In this document: positions 25,463 through 35,430 of the stretch, piece by piece | How positions within the stretch are numbered: the stretch's first letter is position 1 | How the letters are laid out: every line of letters begins with the position of its first letter | Origin: CAYMYN01 sp964394665 | Lineage (GTDB): Bacteria; Planctomycetota; UBA1135; GCA-002686595 | DNA length: 64,000 nucleotides | Direction of reading: 5' to 3' | Assembly: GCA_964394665.1 (NCBI GenBank) | Contig: CAYMYN010000001.1 | Coordinates: 62,001-126,000 of the forward strand | Position numbers and translations under genes: made by a program | Notes under the pieces: generated by a model | The model's database searches: none | Seen by the model: only the letters and a program-made list of their open reading frames with translations | Told to the model about the DNA's origin: nothing

Positions 25463-25696
25463 CCCAGCGCCTATCCGCCGTGCCGCGCCGAGTTGCCCCG
25501 CGCACAGGAGGACCGCGCCCAGGATACCCGCCGCGCGCATCCAATCACCGAGCTGGGGGCCAGGAGCGCGGCGAGGGGCGGGGCGGCCGGCACGGACCCG
25601 GGGTTCCGAACGGAATCGGTAACGCCGGGCGCGGACCGCGGATCAGTCGAGTGGCCCACATCCTGCAACCCATCCAGCCGCTCCGGAGCCCCTCCC

Positions 25697-28156
25697 ATGC
25701 CCCTCCTCGCCCGACTGCTCCTCGCCCTGGCCCTCCTGTCCCTCCCGGCCGCGGCCCAGGACACCGTCAGCTACTACGGCGTGTCCCACGCGGGGCATCA
25801 GGCCCACTTCGACAACCTGGCTCCCCAGGGCTATCGGATGATCTCCTTCACGGTCGCGGGCGATTACAACACCGCCCGCTACTCCGCCGTCTGGCGTCAG
25901 GTCGGGGGAGCGCCGTGGGTCAGCGCGCACGGATTGACCGCCGAACAGTACACGAGCCAGGCGAACACCTGGAACGGCCAGGGCTTCCGAGCCCAACTCG
26001 TCACGGCCAGCGGAACGTCCCCGAACGTGGTCTTCGCGGCGGTCTGGGTCCTGGACGGGGCCGACGTCGAGCACAAGCAATCCACGAGCCTGTCGTCCAG
26101 CGTATTGGACACGCAGCGCCTCCAGGGCCGCCGGTTGACGAGCTTCGGAACCTACACGTCCGGTGCCGGCGAGGTTCACATCGCGGTCTTCGAGCCCAAC
26201 CCCCAGGGGTTCGCCTGGGGCGTCGAGACCTACGACGACATGACCGCCTTCGGGCACAAGTTCAACGAGCTGACCCTCGGTCACTCGCGCCCGCTCCACT
26301 TCGCCACGTCGGGCAACGGGCGAATCACCCACGCCTGGACCGATGATCGGGTCGGCGCCTGGGCCGCGGTCGCGGAGCGCAACCACTTCGAGTTCGGAGC
26401 CGACCGCACGCACTACGAGGGCCTGGGTCTGACCTTGACGCGCATCGCCGCCCGGGGAACGGGCGCGGGTGCGCGCTACGCCGGCATCTTCCAACAACGG
26501 CTCGTGCCCGACTCGCGTTCCTTCACCCGCACCGGACAGGCCGTGCCCGAGCTGGCGCACTTCGACACCTACGTCGAGGACCTGATGACCACCCACCGCG
26601 TGCGCAACGCTTCCTTGGCGGTCACGCGCTACGGGCGGCTGGTCTACGCCCGCGGATACACCCACGCCGAGCCGGGCTCCTTCATCACCCAGCCCACGAC
26701 GCCCTTCCGCCTCGGGAGCATCAGCAAGCCGCTGACGGGAACGCTGATCCACGACCTCATCTCGCGCGGCACCGGTGGATTCAGCTTCAGCACCTCGATG
26801 GTGAACTACCTGGGCATCACCAACTACTCGCCCGGTGGTGGGAGCGCAACCATCCATCGCCTCCTGCAGCACGTCTCCGGGATGAAGAACGTCCTCAGCG
26901 AGCAGGAAGCGCGCGACTGGTGGCTGAACCAGACAGGACTCTCCTTCGTCCCCCTGCCCCTGGACGAGAACATCATCGTCCGCAACGGCTGCACGCTCGG
27001 CTTCGACTCGATCGACGTGTACCGCTACTCGAACCTCGGCTACACGGCCCTCGGCCAGGTCGTCGAGCAGGCCACGGGGCAGGCATACCTCACGGCGCTG
27101 CGCAATCGACTCTTCGCGCCGGCCGGGACCACGGCCCTCTACCAGCAACGGCCGCGTCCCGAGAACCACGCCCCGGGCGAGGCGCCCTACTTCCTGCCGG
27201 CCTCGACCCTCGAGCCCACGAACCTCTTCAGCGACTACCGGCTGATGGCGAACCAATACGCCCGTGAGTACTGGGACTCGGCGGGCGGCACGGTGTCCTC
27301 GGCCATGGTGCTGGCCCGCGCCGTCGCGGGCGCCTTCTGCATCGGCGACTCGAGCCCCACGCTGCTGCCCACGGCGCGCGCCTCGGCCCTCTTGCGGCGG
27401 ACCTTTCCCCGCCCCAACGGCTCCTCGAAGAACGTGACGGACGCCGGCTGGAACTGGAGCGACCTCGGCAACGGCCGCTTCCTCTACACCCACGACGGCG
27501 CGGTGGATGGCTTCGGCGCCCGGGTCGTGTTCACATCAGATGGGCTGTGCATCGTGCTGCTGACGAACATGTCGAGCGTCACGTCGAGCGGCTCGGAACT
27601 GGTCGCCGAGGCGGACCTGGTCCAGAACTGGCCCAGCCACGACCTCTTCCCGAACTACGGCATGCCGACCTTCTCGAACACGATCGAGATCGGGACGAGC
27701 TACTGCTCGGGCGACGGCAACGGGACGGCCTGCCCGTGCGGAAACACCGGCAATCCCGGCCACGGCTGCGCCAACCGGGTCTTCAGCCAAGGCGCGGAGC
27801 TCACCGCCACCGGTCAGAGCCCGAGCATCTCGGGCGCGTCGGTCCAACTGCGCGTCAGCCGCACCACTCCCAGTCAGACCGGACTCTTCTTCCAGGGCAC
27901 GCTGGCCGTGAACGGCGGCGCCGGCGTCGCCTTCGGAGACGGCCTGCGCTGCGCCGGGGGCACGGTGACGCGCCTCCAGGTGCGCACCGCCAGCGTCTTG
28001 GGAATCGCCGCGACGAACATCGACGTCGCCGCCGTGGGCGGCGTGAGCGCCGGCCAGACCCGCCGCTACCAGTGGTGGTACCGCGACCCCGGCGCCTCCC
28101 CCTGCGCCACCGAGTTCAACACGTCGAACGGACTGGAGATCACCTGGCAACCGTAG
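25697..28156 (+). CDS. Polyglycine-hydrolase-like serine hydrolase with Cys-rich C-terminal domain
   Basis: 819 residues from ATG at 25697; signal peptide ends AAAQ near residue 21. Residues about 25-270 contain repeats of the tandem-repeat type (BTRD1) seen in fungal polyglycine hydrolases (YRMISFTVAGDYNTARYSAV; ERNHFEFGADRTHYEGLGL). A beta-lactamase-fold domain follows (about 290-640) with SISK as SxxK, YSN in YRYSNLGY and an H-D-G in YTHDGAVDGF. The last ~145 residues are the recurrent Cys-rich domain (YCSGDGNGTACPCGN ... WYRDPGASPCATEFN). Predicted secreted peptidase/esterase; glycine-rich substrates are an inference from the fungal homologues. Divergent from paralogue 1. Confidence 0.85.
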   Translation: MPLLARLLLALALLSLPAAAQDTVSYYGVSHAGHQAHFDNLAPQGYRMISFTVAGDYNTARYSAVWRQVGGAPWVSAHGLTAEQYTSQANTWNGQGFRAQLVTASGTSPNVVFAAVWVLDGADVEHKQSTSLSSSVLDTQRLQGRRLTSFGTYTSGAGEVHIAVFEPNPQGFAWGVETYDDMTAFGHKFNELTLGHSRPLHFATSGNGRITHAWTDDRVGAWAAVAERNHFEFGADRTHYEGLGLTLTRIAARGTGAGARYAGIFQQRLVPDSRSFTRTGQAVPELAHFDTYVEDLMTTHRVRNASLAVTRYGRLVYARGYTHAEPGSFITQPTTPFRLGSISKPLTGTLIHDLISRGTGGFSFSTSMVNYLGITNYSPGGGSATIHRLLQHVSGMKNVLSEQEARDWWLNQTGLSFVPLPLDENIIVRNGCTLGFDSIDVYRYSNLGYTALGQVVEQATGQAYLTALRNRLFAPAGTTALYQQRPRPENHAPGEAPYFLPASTLEPTNLFSDYRLMANQYAREYWDSAGGTVSSAMVLARAVAGAFCIGDSSPTLLPTARASALLRRTFPRPNGSSKNVTDAGWNWSDLGNGRFLYTHDGAVDGFGARVVFTSDGLCIVLLTNMSSVTSSGSELVAEADLVQNWPSHDLFPNYGMPTFSNTIEIGTSYCSGDGNGTACPCGNTGNPGHGCANRVFSQGAELTATGQSPSISGASVQLRVSRTTPSQTGLFFQGTLAVNGGAGVAFGDGLRCAGGTVTRLQVRTASVLGIAATNIDVAAVGGVSAGQTRRYQWWYRDPGASPCATEFNTSNGLEITWQP

Positions 28157-28169
28157 CGGCGCGGAGCGT

Positions 28170-30122
28170 TCAGGGGTGCGAGCGTTCGAGCTCCAGCTCG
28201 AGGGTGCGATTCTCGCCGGGCTCGAGGTTCAAGAGCAGCGGCGCCAGCGGGCGGTAGCCGAGGGGCGCGTCCACCTCGAGCGTGTAGGCGCCGGGACCGG
28301 GGGTGCGGAAGCGGCGCTCGAAGAGCTGGTTGCCTTGCCCGTGAACGTCGCCCGCACCGTCCATCGAGCGCAGCCGAACGGCCGGGCCCAGCGGGACCTC
28401 GACGGGGACTCCGCCATCGCGCAAACGCAGAGTGACGACGGGCGCGTCGCGCCCGCGCAGGATGTGCACCTGGCCGTCCGTGTGCAGCTCGATCGTCTCC
28501 CGCTCCACGGGTCCCCCCTGCACGGAGTTCATTCCCAGGAAGGGCCAAACGTGCACGAGGCCGGGGGGCGCGCGGAGCACCCAGCACTGCTCTTCGGGGC
28601 TCCAGGCGACATAGCTCTCGGTCCAGGACCCCGGGCCGCCCACCGGGCCCGAGTTCCAGCGCAGCACCGGCCGCATGGGAAAGAGCGGATCGTGCGAGGG
28701 ATCGACGATCCGCAGCTCGAGCAGTTGCGTGAGGTCGACGACGAAGTCGAGGCGGCCGCCGGGAGGTTGTTGAAGCACGTCGCGGTCCGAGAGCGGATGC
28801 ACTTCGAGGAGATAGGTGTGCATCTCGAGCTCCGGCAGGGACCAGGCGAAGGCCCGCGCTCCCCCATCGGCGTGTGGCGCGCGCTCGGCCCACACGCGCT
28901 GGGACGCCTCGTTGCTTGGACCGTACAAGCCGATGGGCCGGAACCGGAGCTCGAGCCTCTCGCCCTCGAACGAGGCCGGCACGCGCACGATCCCCGCGGC
29001 GGGGGCCGGGCTCAGGTCCGGCTCCGGGCCGCAGACCAGGCGCACCCAGGTGGGCCGACCCGCCACGAGTTCGAGCTCGCGCTGGGCCAACGCAGGGAGG
29101 GGTGTGTGGGGTTTCCAGAGCGCAGATCCGAGCTCCAGCGCAACTCGGTAGGTCCCAGGTCGTAGGCGCGAGAACTCGAAGGTGCCGCTACGCAGCACCC
29201 GCACCTCTCGGACGATCCGAGGCGATCCGATCTCGAACAGGCGCAGCCACAGGTCGTTCGACCTTCCCTCGACCGTCACTTCGACCAAGAGCTCCGCTCC
29301 CGATTCGAGGGCTATCCAGCGCTCGCCGCCGTACTCACGATCGATCCGCACGCTGCGGCCGGCGTAGCCTGGGGCGCCCACTCGCACGTGCGTGGCCCTT
29401 CCGAGGACCGGGTGCTCGTCGAGCAGCACGGGCGATGCAAGCGGCGGCAAGTTGCACTCCGCCCCCAGGCCGCGCACGTCATTCGACACCGGCTCGACGC
29501 ACACTTCCCGGAGCTCGTTGCCGCTGACGGCGTCGACGACGCGCAGGATCGAGGAGCACGGGACGGTCAAGACCACGGCCAGGGACCCGTCCAGGGGGAA
29601 TGCGGTGTCCGCGCTGGGCTCCGCGACGCCAGCCGCATGCCGGCCCGCCCGCGGCGCGCGAATCGCGAGCGACGTCCAGTCTTCTGAAGCTTCCACGCTC
29701 GCGCTCCAAACCCCACCCTCGAAGCTCACGTGTCGTGTCTCGAGGCGCTCGCCACCGGAGAACGCGAGGTAGAACGAGCCCGACGCCTCGACCGGATCCC
29801 CAGCCGCGTCGATCACCTCCACGGACCCCGAGAGGGTCATCGTGCGCACCGCGGGCGCGAACGAGGCTGCTCCGCGGGCGCGGACGTCCCCGCGCATCTG
29901 CTGTCGGATCGTCGGAGCGAGCGCGCTCGACTCCCCCGCGATGACTTCGAGTGCGCCCCCATCCGCCGGCGCGTTCAGCGCCCGATCTTCCGCTGCGGCC
30001 GGATGCACGCCGGGCGCGACTCCCGACGGCGCCCGCTGCTCCGAGCGCCCAGCGAAGAACAGCGCCAGCCCCAACCCAACGGCCAGGGCCACGCACAACG
30101 TGATCTGAAGAGGTCGCTGCAT
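28170..30122 (-). CDS. Large membrane-anchored beta-rich protein, paralogue 2 of 3
   Basis: 650 residues from ATG at 30122. N-terminal helix (QITLCVALAVGLGLALFF), a short linker, then the same arrangement as paralogue 1: SGSVEVIDAAGDPVEASGSF, SILRVVDAVSGNELREV, VRVGAPGYAGRSVRI, RLRPGTYRVALEL and a C-terminal GPGAYTLEVDAPLGYRPL unit. Compared with paralogue 1 the middle is shorter. It follows paralogue 3 on the same strand with a 78-base gap, so the pair is probably co-expressed. Confidence 0.8.
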   Translation of the reverse strand: MQRPLQITLCVALAVGLGLALFFAGRSEQRAPSGVAPGVHPAAAEDRALNAPADGGALEVIAGESSALAPTIRQQMRGDVRARGAASFAPAVRTMTLSGSVEVIDAAGDPVEASGSFYLAFSGGERLETRHVSFEGGVWSASVEASEDWTSLAIRAPRAGRHAAGVAEPSADTAFPLDGSLAVVLTVPCSSILRVVDAVSGNELREVCVEPVSNDVRGLGAECNLPPLASPVLLDEHPVLGRATHVRVGAPGYAGRSVRIDREYGGERWIALESGAELLVEVTVEGRSNDLWLRLFEIGSPRIVREVRVLRSGTFEFSRLRPGTYRVALELGSALWKPHTPLPALAQRELELVAGRPTWVRLVCGPEPDLSPAPAAGIVRVPASFEGERLELRFRPIGLYGPSNEASQRVWAERAPHADGGARAFAWSLPELEMHTYLLEVHPLSDRDVLQQPPGGRLDFVVDLTQLLELRIVDPSHDPLFPMRPVLRWNSGPVGGPGSWTESYVAWSPEEQCWVLRAPPGLVHVWPFLGMNSVQGGPVERETIELHTDGQVHILRGRDAPVVTLRLRDGGVPVEVPLGPAVRLRSMDGAGDVHGQGNQLFERRFRTPGPGAYTLEVDAPLGYRPLAPLLLNLEPGENRTLELELERSHP

Positions 30123-30200
30123 CTCGCGTCAGGTTCTTGGTCTCGCGCGACGGTTCAACGCTGGTTCAGCGAGCCGCAGGCGCTCGGGGCTCGAGGCGCG

Positions 30201-32261
30201 TCACTCGGGCTCGAGCTCGACGACGACCTCGAGGAACTTGCCGGGGGGCACTTCGACCTCGCGGGGGGCGGGGGGGCGGTAGCCGGGGAGGGCGGGGAAC
30301 TCGAGCAGGTAGCGGCCTGGGTCGCTGACGTGGACCAGGCGTTCGTCGGGGGTGGTCTCGAGCGCGAGGTGGCGCGCGTGCGCCAGCCGCGGAGTGACAT
30401 GCAGCGCGAAGTCGCGCGGGAGCGGGACACGCGCGCCGTCGTGCACGCAACGCACGGCGAACGCCGTGCGCGGCAGGAGGCGCAGCGTGTGCTCGTGGTC
30501 GCGGATCCGCGGGGTCAAGGTGCGCTCTTCGTGCACGCGCAGGTACCCCTCGCTCTCGGCCTCGAGCTCGACCGTCCCCGCCGGCACGCGCAGGCGCAGC
30601 GCATCCGTCTCGGGATGCGGCCGAACGGACAGGAAGTCGAGCGCGGGCAGACCCACGACCGGCGCCGGTCGCCAGCGCACGAGGGGTTGGGCGAGCGGCT
30701 CCTCGCGCAGCGCGTCGACCACGCGCAGGGCCAGACTCACGGGCGGCGGGAGCTCGTGGCGCAGGGAGGCCGGGCCGCTGGCGGTGAGGGTGATCGCGGC
30801 CTGGAAGGGCGGCTCGACCACCGTGAGCTCATAGCGGCCGACGGGGAGCTGAGGCATCGACCACTCGAAGCAGTGAAGACCCTCCCGGAAGGCCTCGATG
30901 CGGCGCGTGCGTGCCGGGTGGCGGTTGCCGCCGCCCGTGCCGTCGGCGGCGAGCAGGCGTAGCGCGACGGTCAGGTCCTTCGCCATCCACTCCTCGGGCA
31001 CCCACAGGATGCCCGTCGCGTCCGTCAGGAGGTCCAGGGCGGGTGTCACGCAGTGCAGGACGACCTCGAGCGGTGGCCCCGGTTCGAGCACGGCGCCCTG
31101 GGCGGCGAGCACGGCCTGCACGGCGCCCGGCGGCCCGAGCTCGGCCGCGACGCGCACGCCCCCCGGGCGCAGTCCCTCGAACACGAAACGACCGTCGCCG
31201 AACACGTCCTCGGCCATCGCATGGGGCTGGCTCGCGCCGTCGAGGTAGATGCGCAAGCTCGCCCCCACGCTCGGATCGACGCCGAGCAGGAGCACGGCCA
31301 GGTCGGCACCCGGGGAGAGGGACAACGTGGTCTCGCGCCCGCGCAGGAGCTCGACCGCGACGCGTTCCCAGACGTAGCCCTGGGCGCCGACGAGGATCGA
31401 GTACCTGGGCGCATCGGGGCGGCGCTCCCGAGCCGCCCTCCGCAGATGCAGCGGCACCTCGATGTCTCCCGCTTCGAGCATGCGCGCCAGGTGCGCGTCG
31501 AGGGTCACGGGCGAGGCGAGGCCGCTGGCCGTGATGCGCGCCCCGGGCACGGGTCCGGGATGCTCGTACCCTAGGCCGGGCACGTAGGCCGCGGGCGCGA
31601 GGCGCACGTCCACCAGGTCCTTGCCGCTCCCCTCGTCGACGACGCGCAGCACGCTGGGCCGCGGGAGGTGCACGAGGATGGGCAGGTCCTTGCCGCGCGG
31701 AATGCTGGTGCGGAACTGCGGGTCGCCGACCCGCGCTGGCCTGCCGTCCACGGCCACGGACACGACTTCGAGCCGCGTGCACCCAAGCTCTGGATCGAGC
31801 GCCGCGTGCCAGACGCCGCGCGTGGCGTTCACCTCCAGACGCTTCCAGCCCGAGCCGCAAGTCAGGCGCAGGAGGATGCGGCCGTCGGGCTCGGGCACCT
31901 CGGCGCCGTTCCACTCGAGCGCGCTGAGCGTGCCGCGCACCTCCCAGGCTCCCCCATCGACCTCGATCAGGAGCGCGCCACGCTCCGGCTCTTCCTCCGC
32001 GCGCGCGGCCTCCGCCCGCGTCGAGCCCTCGCCCGGCGCGCCGGCCCGTTCCTCCGAGGACGAACCGGGCGCGATGTCGGCCGACCGATCCGGTACCGGC
32101 GACGACAGCGCCAACGCCGCACCGCGCGTGGTGGGCGCGGTCGGCGCCGCGGGCACGAGCCCCGGGGCGGCGCGTCGCCCGTCCCCCGACACGAACCAGA
32201 GCGTCGCGGCGAGGAGGGCCGCGAAGAGGGCGCTGATCGGGATGAGGGCCTTGCGATTCAT
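30201..32261 (-). CDS. Large membrane-anchored beta-rich protein, paralogue 3 of 3
   Basis: 686 residues from ATG at 32261. N-terminal helix (LIPISALFAALLAATLWFV), a long low-complexity linker rich in A, P, E and S, then the shared units: SVLRVVDEGSGKDLVDVRL, ILVGAQGYVWERVAVELL, FEGLRPGGVRVAAEL and a last DPGRYLLEFPALPGYR unit. Most divergent of the three. It is the third or fourth gene of a minus-strand run that begins with glutathione peroxidase and dienelactone hydrolase, 43 bases after the unknown lipoprotein gene. Confidence 0.8.
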   Translation of the reverse strand: MNRKALIPISALFAALLAATLWFVSGDGRRAAPGLVPAAPTAPTTRGAALALSSPVPDRSADIAPGSSSEERAGAPGEGSTRAEAARAEEEPERGALLIEVDGGAWEVRGTLSALEWNGAEVPEPDGRILLRLTCGSGWKRLEVNATRGVWHAALDPELGCTRLEVVSVAVDGRPARVGDPQFRTSIPRGKDLPILVHLPRPSVLRVVDEGSGKDLVDVRLAPAAYVPGLGYEHPGPVPGARITASGLASPVTLDAHLARMLEAGDIEVPLHLRRAARERRPDAPRYSILVGAQGYVWERVAVELLRGRETTLSLSPGADLAVLLLGVDPSVGASLRIYLDGASQPHAMAEDVFGDGRFVFEGLRPGGVRVAAELGPPGAVQAVLAAQGAVLEPGPPLEVVLHCVTPALDLLTDATGILWVPEEWMAKDLTVALRLLAADGTGGGNRHPARTRRIEAFREGLHCFEWSMPQLPVGRYELTVVEPPFQAAITLTASGPASLRHELPPPVSLALRVVDALREEPLAQPLVRWRPAPVVGLPALDFLSVRPHPETDALRLRVPAGTVELEAESEGYLRVHEERTLTPRIRDHEHTLRLLPRTAFAVRCVHDGARVPLPRDFALHVTPRLAHARHLALETTPDERLVHVSDPGRYLLEFPALPGYRPPAPREVEVPPGKFLEVVVELEPE

Positions 32262-32304
32262 CGGACGCGGTCCATCGGCGGCCGCGGCGGCGCGGCGCGC
32301 TCCC

Positions 32305-33546
32305 TCATGGACGTTTGTGCATCGCGCGCCACTCTTCTTGGAAGACGACGCTCGGATCGAAGAGCGGATCGTTGCTGAGGATGTAGGTGCCGTCGGCGCG
32401 GCTCCAGGCCTGGTCGTAACCCGCGGAGAGCTCGATCTGGCTGCCGTAGGGGTCGCGCCACTCGTCGACGCCGCGGATCACCTGGCCCCACTGGGCCTGG
32501 ATGCGATCGCGGCTCTCCTGGGCGTCCTCCCACGAGCGGCGCTGGGAGCGTTGGATGTGTTCGTTCGCCTCGCGCCACAGGCCGGCGCGCTTGGCGATCT
32601 CGGCCCGCTCGACCTGCGCGACGTTGCTGAAGACCTGCGCCACGGCCTGTTGCCAGCTCGGATGGACCCGCGCGCTAGCGATGGCCGTGGAGAGGATCCG
32701 TTCGGCCTCCTCGCGGCGCGCGGGCGGATAGCGCATCACGATCCGGAAGTCGCTCTTGCAGGAGTAGCTGCCGCTCGTGCCGCCGCTGAGGAAGTTCTGC
32801 ATGAACATCACGGTCTGGTCGACGGCGACGAGCAACGTGCCCTCGCTGCCGTCGGGCCAACGCAGGTGCGCCTTCACGGCGCTCGGCCGAAACGCCACGT
32901 TGCCCAGGCCCTGGGCGAGCAACGCGGCTTGATTGGTCCGCGCGCGCTGCTCCATGGCCTGCGCCAGGCCGTCTTCGCGCGAGAGCGACACGAGGGTCGG
33001 GTTGCCGAGCTCGGGCAACATGATCTGTTTGGTGAACTCGCCCGCGTCGAAGGGCGGGAGCACGTCGCAGGTGCGCCCGTAGCCCTGCTGGTTGGCGATC
33101 ATCGACTGGCGCATCGTCGGATCGTCGGCCCACTGCCAGGCACGCGTCGGAAACCCGTCGAGCTGGAGCGCGCCGTCCGCCGAGCGGGCCGTGTAGCGCA
33201 CCGCGACGACCTCGGCCATGCAGGGATGCCCGACGCGCCAGGTGACGCCGCCCTCGAGTTTCCAACCGCGCGGCAGGAGGAAACTCGCCGCCTCGACGGG
33301 CCGCCCGAATCCGTGCGCGTCGATCAGTCGCACGCGCTCGAGCACCTGGTAGTCGCGGCCCTCGGCGAAGGACTTCTTGGGTTCCGCGCGCCGCACGGGT
33401 TCCTCGCGCGGCGGTGTCTCCCGCGGAGGAGTGTCCTGCGCCGACCGCGGCGTCGAGCTCGCGGACGCGGGGAGATCCGAACCCTCGGCGCCGCCGCACG
33501 AGGTGAACGCGAGCACGAGCACGGCCAACATCGGAGCGAACATCAT
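32305..33546 (-). CDS. Exported lipoprotein of unknown function
   Basis: 413 residues from the first of two adjacent ATGs at 33546. The leader ends in a lipobox (VLAFTSC, Cys17). After a proline/arginine-rich linker comes a globular domain containing FLLPRGWKLEGGVTWRVGHP and a helical C-terminal third rich in R, E and Q (e.g. EIAKRAGLWREANEH). No family recognised with confidence. Position between dienelactone hydrolase and the two large anchored proteins suggests an envelope role. Confidence 0.75.
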   Translation of the reverse strand: MMFAPMLAVLVLAFTSCGGAEGSDLPASASSTPRSAQDTPPRETPPREEPVRRAEPKKSFAEGRDYQVLERVRLIDAHGFGRPVEAASFLLPRGWKLEGGVTWRVGHPCMAEVVAVRYTARSADGALQLDGFPTRAWQWADDPTMRQSMIANQQGYGRTCDVLPPFDAGEFTKQIMLPELGNPTLVSLSREDGLAQAMEQRARTNQAALLAQGLGNVAFRPSAVKAHLRWPDGSEGTLLVAVDQTVMFMQNFLSGGTSGSYSCKSDFRIVMRYPPARREEAERILSTAIASARVHPSWQQAVAQVFSNVAQVERAEIAKRAGLWREANEHIQRSQRRSWEDAQESRDRIQAQWGQVIRGVDEWRDPYGSQIELSAGYDQAWSRADGTYILSNDPLFDPSVVFQEEWRAMHKRP

Positions 33547-33629
33547 GGGAGGCACGGAGCGAGGGTGTGGGCTGGAGGCGCGGGTCGCATCTGACCGGGG
33601 GCGAGATGCGCGCCCCACCTCCGGCTCCG

Positions 33630-34565
33630 TCAAGATGGCCTCAACGTCCGGCGCAGGAAAGTCCGCACCTGCTCCCAGGCGTTCTCGGCCGGCTCGGCCG
33701 CGTAGCGCGGGCCGGAGGGGTTCGCGAAGGCGTGACCGGCGGGGAAGAGCAGGATGTGCTCGGACACGCCGGCGGCCTGCAGGTCGACCATCAACTGCAT
33801 GACCCACTCCGGCGGCGGATTCTGGTCCTCCAGGCCGAAGATGCCGAGCACCTTGGCTCGGATGCCGGCCAGCTCCTCCTTGGTGTAGTTGGCGCGACCG
33901 TAGTAGATGACGGCGGCGTCGAGCTCCGGATCGGCGATCGCCAGGCGCAGGGACCAGGCGCCGCCGAAGCACCAGCCGATCGAGGCGCAGGGCGCGCTCC
34001 CGCCACCCCAGGTCTCGGTCAACCAGCGTCGCGCGGCGAGCAACGTCGCGCGCGCCTCGTCCGCGACCACCGTGCGCATGGCGGCCATGGCTTCGTCGGA
34101 GTTCTTCGCCACGACCCCTCCGTAGAGGTCGACGGCCAGCACGGCGTAGCCCTCGGCCGCCAGCCGGTCGGACCAGTGACGGATGTGATCGTTGAGGCCC
34201 CACCACTCGTGGATCACGACCACGCCCGGCAGCGGCGCCGCGCGGCCGGCCGGCAAGCTGAGGTAGCCGGTCATGCGCGCGCGATCGCCGCTCAGGCCGG
34301 GCACGTCGATCACCTGCTCGCGGCCGAACAGTTGCGCCGGCCCGTCGGCGCGCAGCTCGTGCAGGGCCGCGAAGTCGGCCTCGTCGGTCGAGCCCAGCAT
34401 GTCGATGCCGAGCTCGAGGGGCGCCGCCTGCACGGGTCGATCCGCGGCGGGCTCGGGCGAGACGTCGGTCGAGGCGCAGGCGAGCGACAACCATCCGGCG
34501 AGCGCGCCGGAGAGCATCCAGGATCGACGGCGCCCGTCCCGGGCGCGGATTCGGGTGGGCTTCAT
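33630..34565 (-). CDS. Dienelactone hydrolase-family lipoprotein
   Basis: 311 residues from ATG at 34565. Signal with lipobox LSLAC (Cys30). An alpha/beta-hydrolase follows with the DLH signature: VVVIHEWWGLNDHIR, nucleophile Cys199 in GWCFGG, the acid in FGLEDQNP and the histidine in AGHAF. Family members hydrolyse dienelactone or other ester/lactone substrates; an envelope-anchored form is less common. Co-directional with the upstream glutathione peroxidase (42-base gap). Confidence 0.87.
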   Translation of the reverse strand: MKPTRIRARDGRRRSWMLSGALAGWLSLACASTDVSPEPAADRPVQAAPLELGIDMLGSTDEADFAALHELRADGPAQLFGREQVIDVPGLSGDRARMTGYLSLPAGRAAPLPGVVVIHEWWGLNDHIRHWSDRLAAEGYAVLAVDLYGGVVAKNSDEAMAAMRTVVADEARATLLAARRWLTETWGGGSAPCASIGWCFGGAWSLRLAIADPELDAAVIYYGRANYTKEELAGIRAKVLGIFGLEDQNPPPEWVMQLMVDLQAAGVSEHILLFPAGHAFANPSGPRYAAEPAENAWEQVRTFLRRTLRPS

Positions 34566-34607
34566 GGGCCCCGTTCTAGCAGAAGCCCGGCGGTCGGGGC
34601 GAGCGCA

Positions 34608-35192
34608 TCAGCCCGCCAGCGCACCCTCGATCGCCGCGCGTAGGCCGGCGTTCCCGGGGCCCGTCGTGCTGGGCCAGAAGCCGAGCACCTGGCCGTCGCG
34701 GCCCACCAGGTACTTGCCGAAGTTCCAACCCGGGAGCTTGCCCGTGGCGGCGCCCAGGTGCGCGAAGATCGGCGATTGCTCGGGGCCCGCGCGCGTCACG
34801 ACCTTCTCGAAGAGCGGAAAGGTGACGCCGAAGCTCTGGGTGCAGAAGGCGCGGATCTCGTCGGCGCCGCCCGGCTCCTGACCGCCGAAGTCGTTGCTCG
34901 GGAAGCCGAGCACGACGAATCCCCGCGGTCCGAGCTCGGCGTGCAGCGCCTGCAGACCCTCGTATTGTCCCGTGAAGCCGCACTCGCTGGCCGTGTTGAC
35001 GACCAGCGCGACGCGCCCGGCAAAGGTCGAGAGCGGCACCTGCTCGCCGTCCAGCGAGCGTGTCTCCAGGTCGTAGAAGCTCTTGCGCGCGGCGGCGGGA
35101 TCGCGCTCGGTGCTCACCGGCCCGAAACACGAGACCAGCGCGGACAGCGGGGCGAGGCAGGCGGCGAGCAGCACACGGAACTTGGCTCTCAT
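34608..35192 (-). CDS. Glutathione peroxidase-family lipoprotein
   Basis: 194 residues from ATG at 35192. Lipobox ALVSC (Cys22). The catalytic tetrad positions are visible: Cys71 in NTASECGFTGQYEGLQ, Gln105 in NDFGGQEP, Trp156 and Asn157 in WNFGKYLV. Cysteine rather than selenocysteine, as usual in bacteria; many such enzymes use thioredoxin. It would detoxify peroxides at the envelope. First gene of a likely minus-strand operon continuing to about 28170. Confidence 0.88.
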   Translation of the reverse strand: MRAKFRVLLAACLAPLSALVSCFGPVSTERDPAAARKSFYDLETRSLDGEQVPLSTFAGRVALVVNTASECGFTGQYEGLQALHAELGPRGFVVLGFPSNDFGGQEPGGADEIRAFCTQSFGVTFPLFEKVVTRAGPEQSPIFAHLGAATGKLPGWNFGKYLVGRDGQVLGFWPSTTGPGNAGLRAAIEGALAG

Positions 35193-35430
35193 GGAAGATC
35201 GGGGGTACGGGTCCAGCGGGTGCTTCGCACGCCGGCCGCGGCCGGATCCCCGCCCCGCATCCCGCCGCGGGGCGCCGTCCGGGTCCGCGCCCCGGCCAGG
35301 GAAGGGCCCGCGGCAGCCTATCAGCCCGTCGAGGAACTCCCTGTTGCGGCGGTGCGGTTCCGCCCCGCCCTCCGACACCATTCCCTTCCCGAGGGGTAGC
35401 ATCCCCGCGGCCCACACGCCGGAGGACCCC

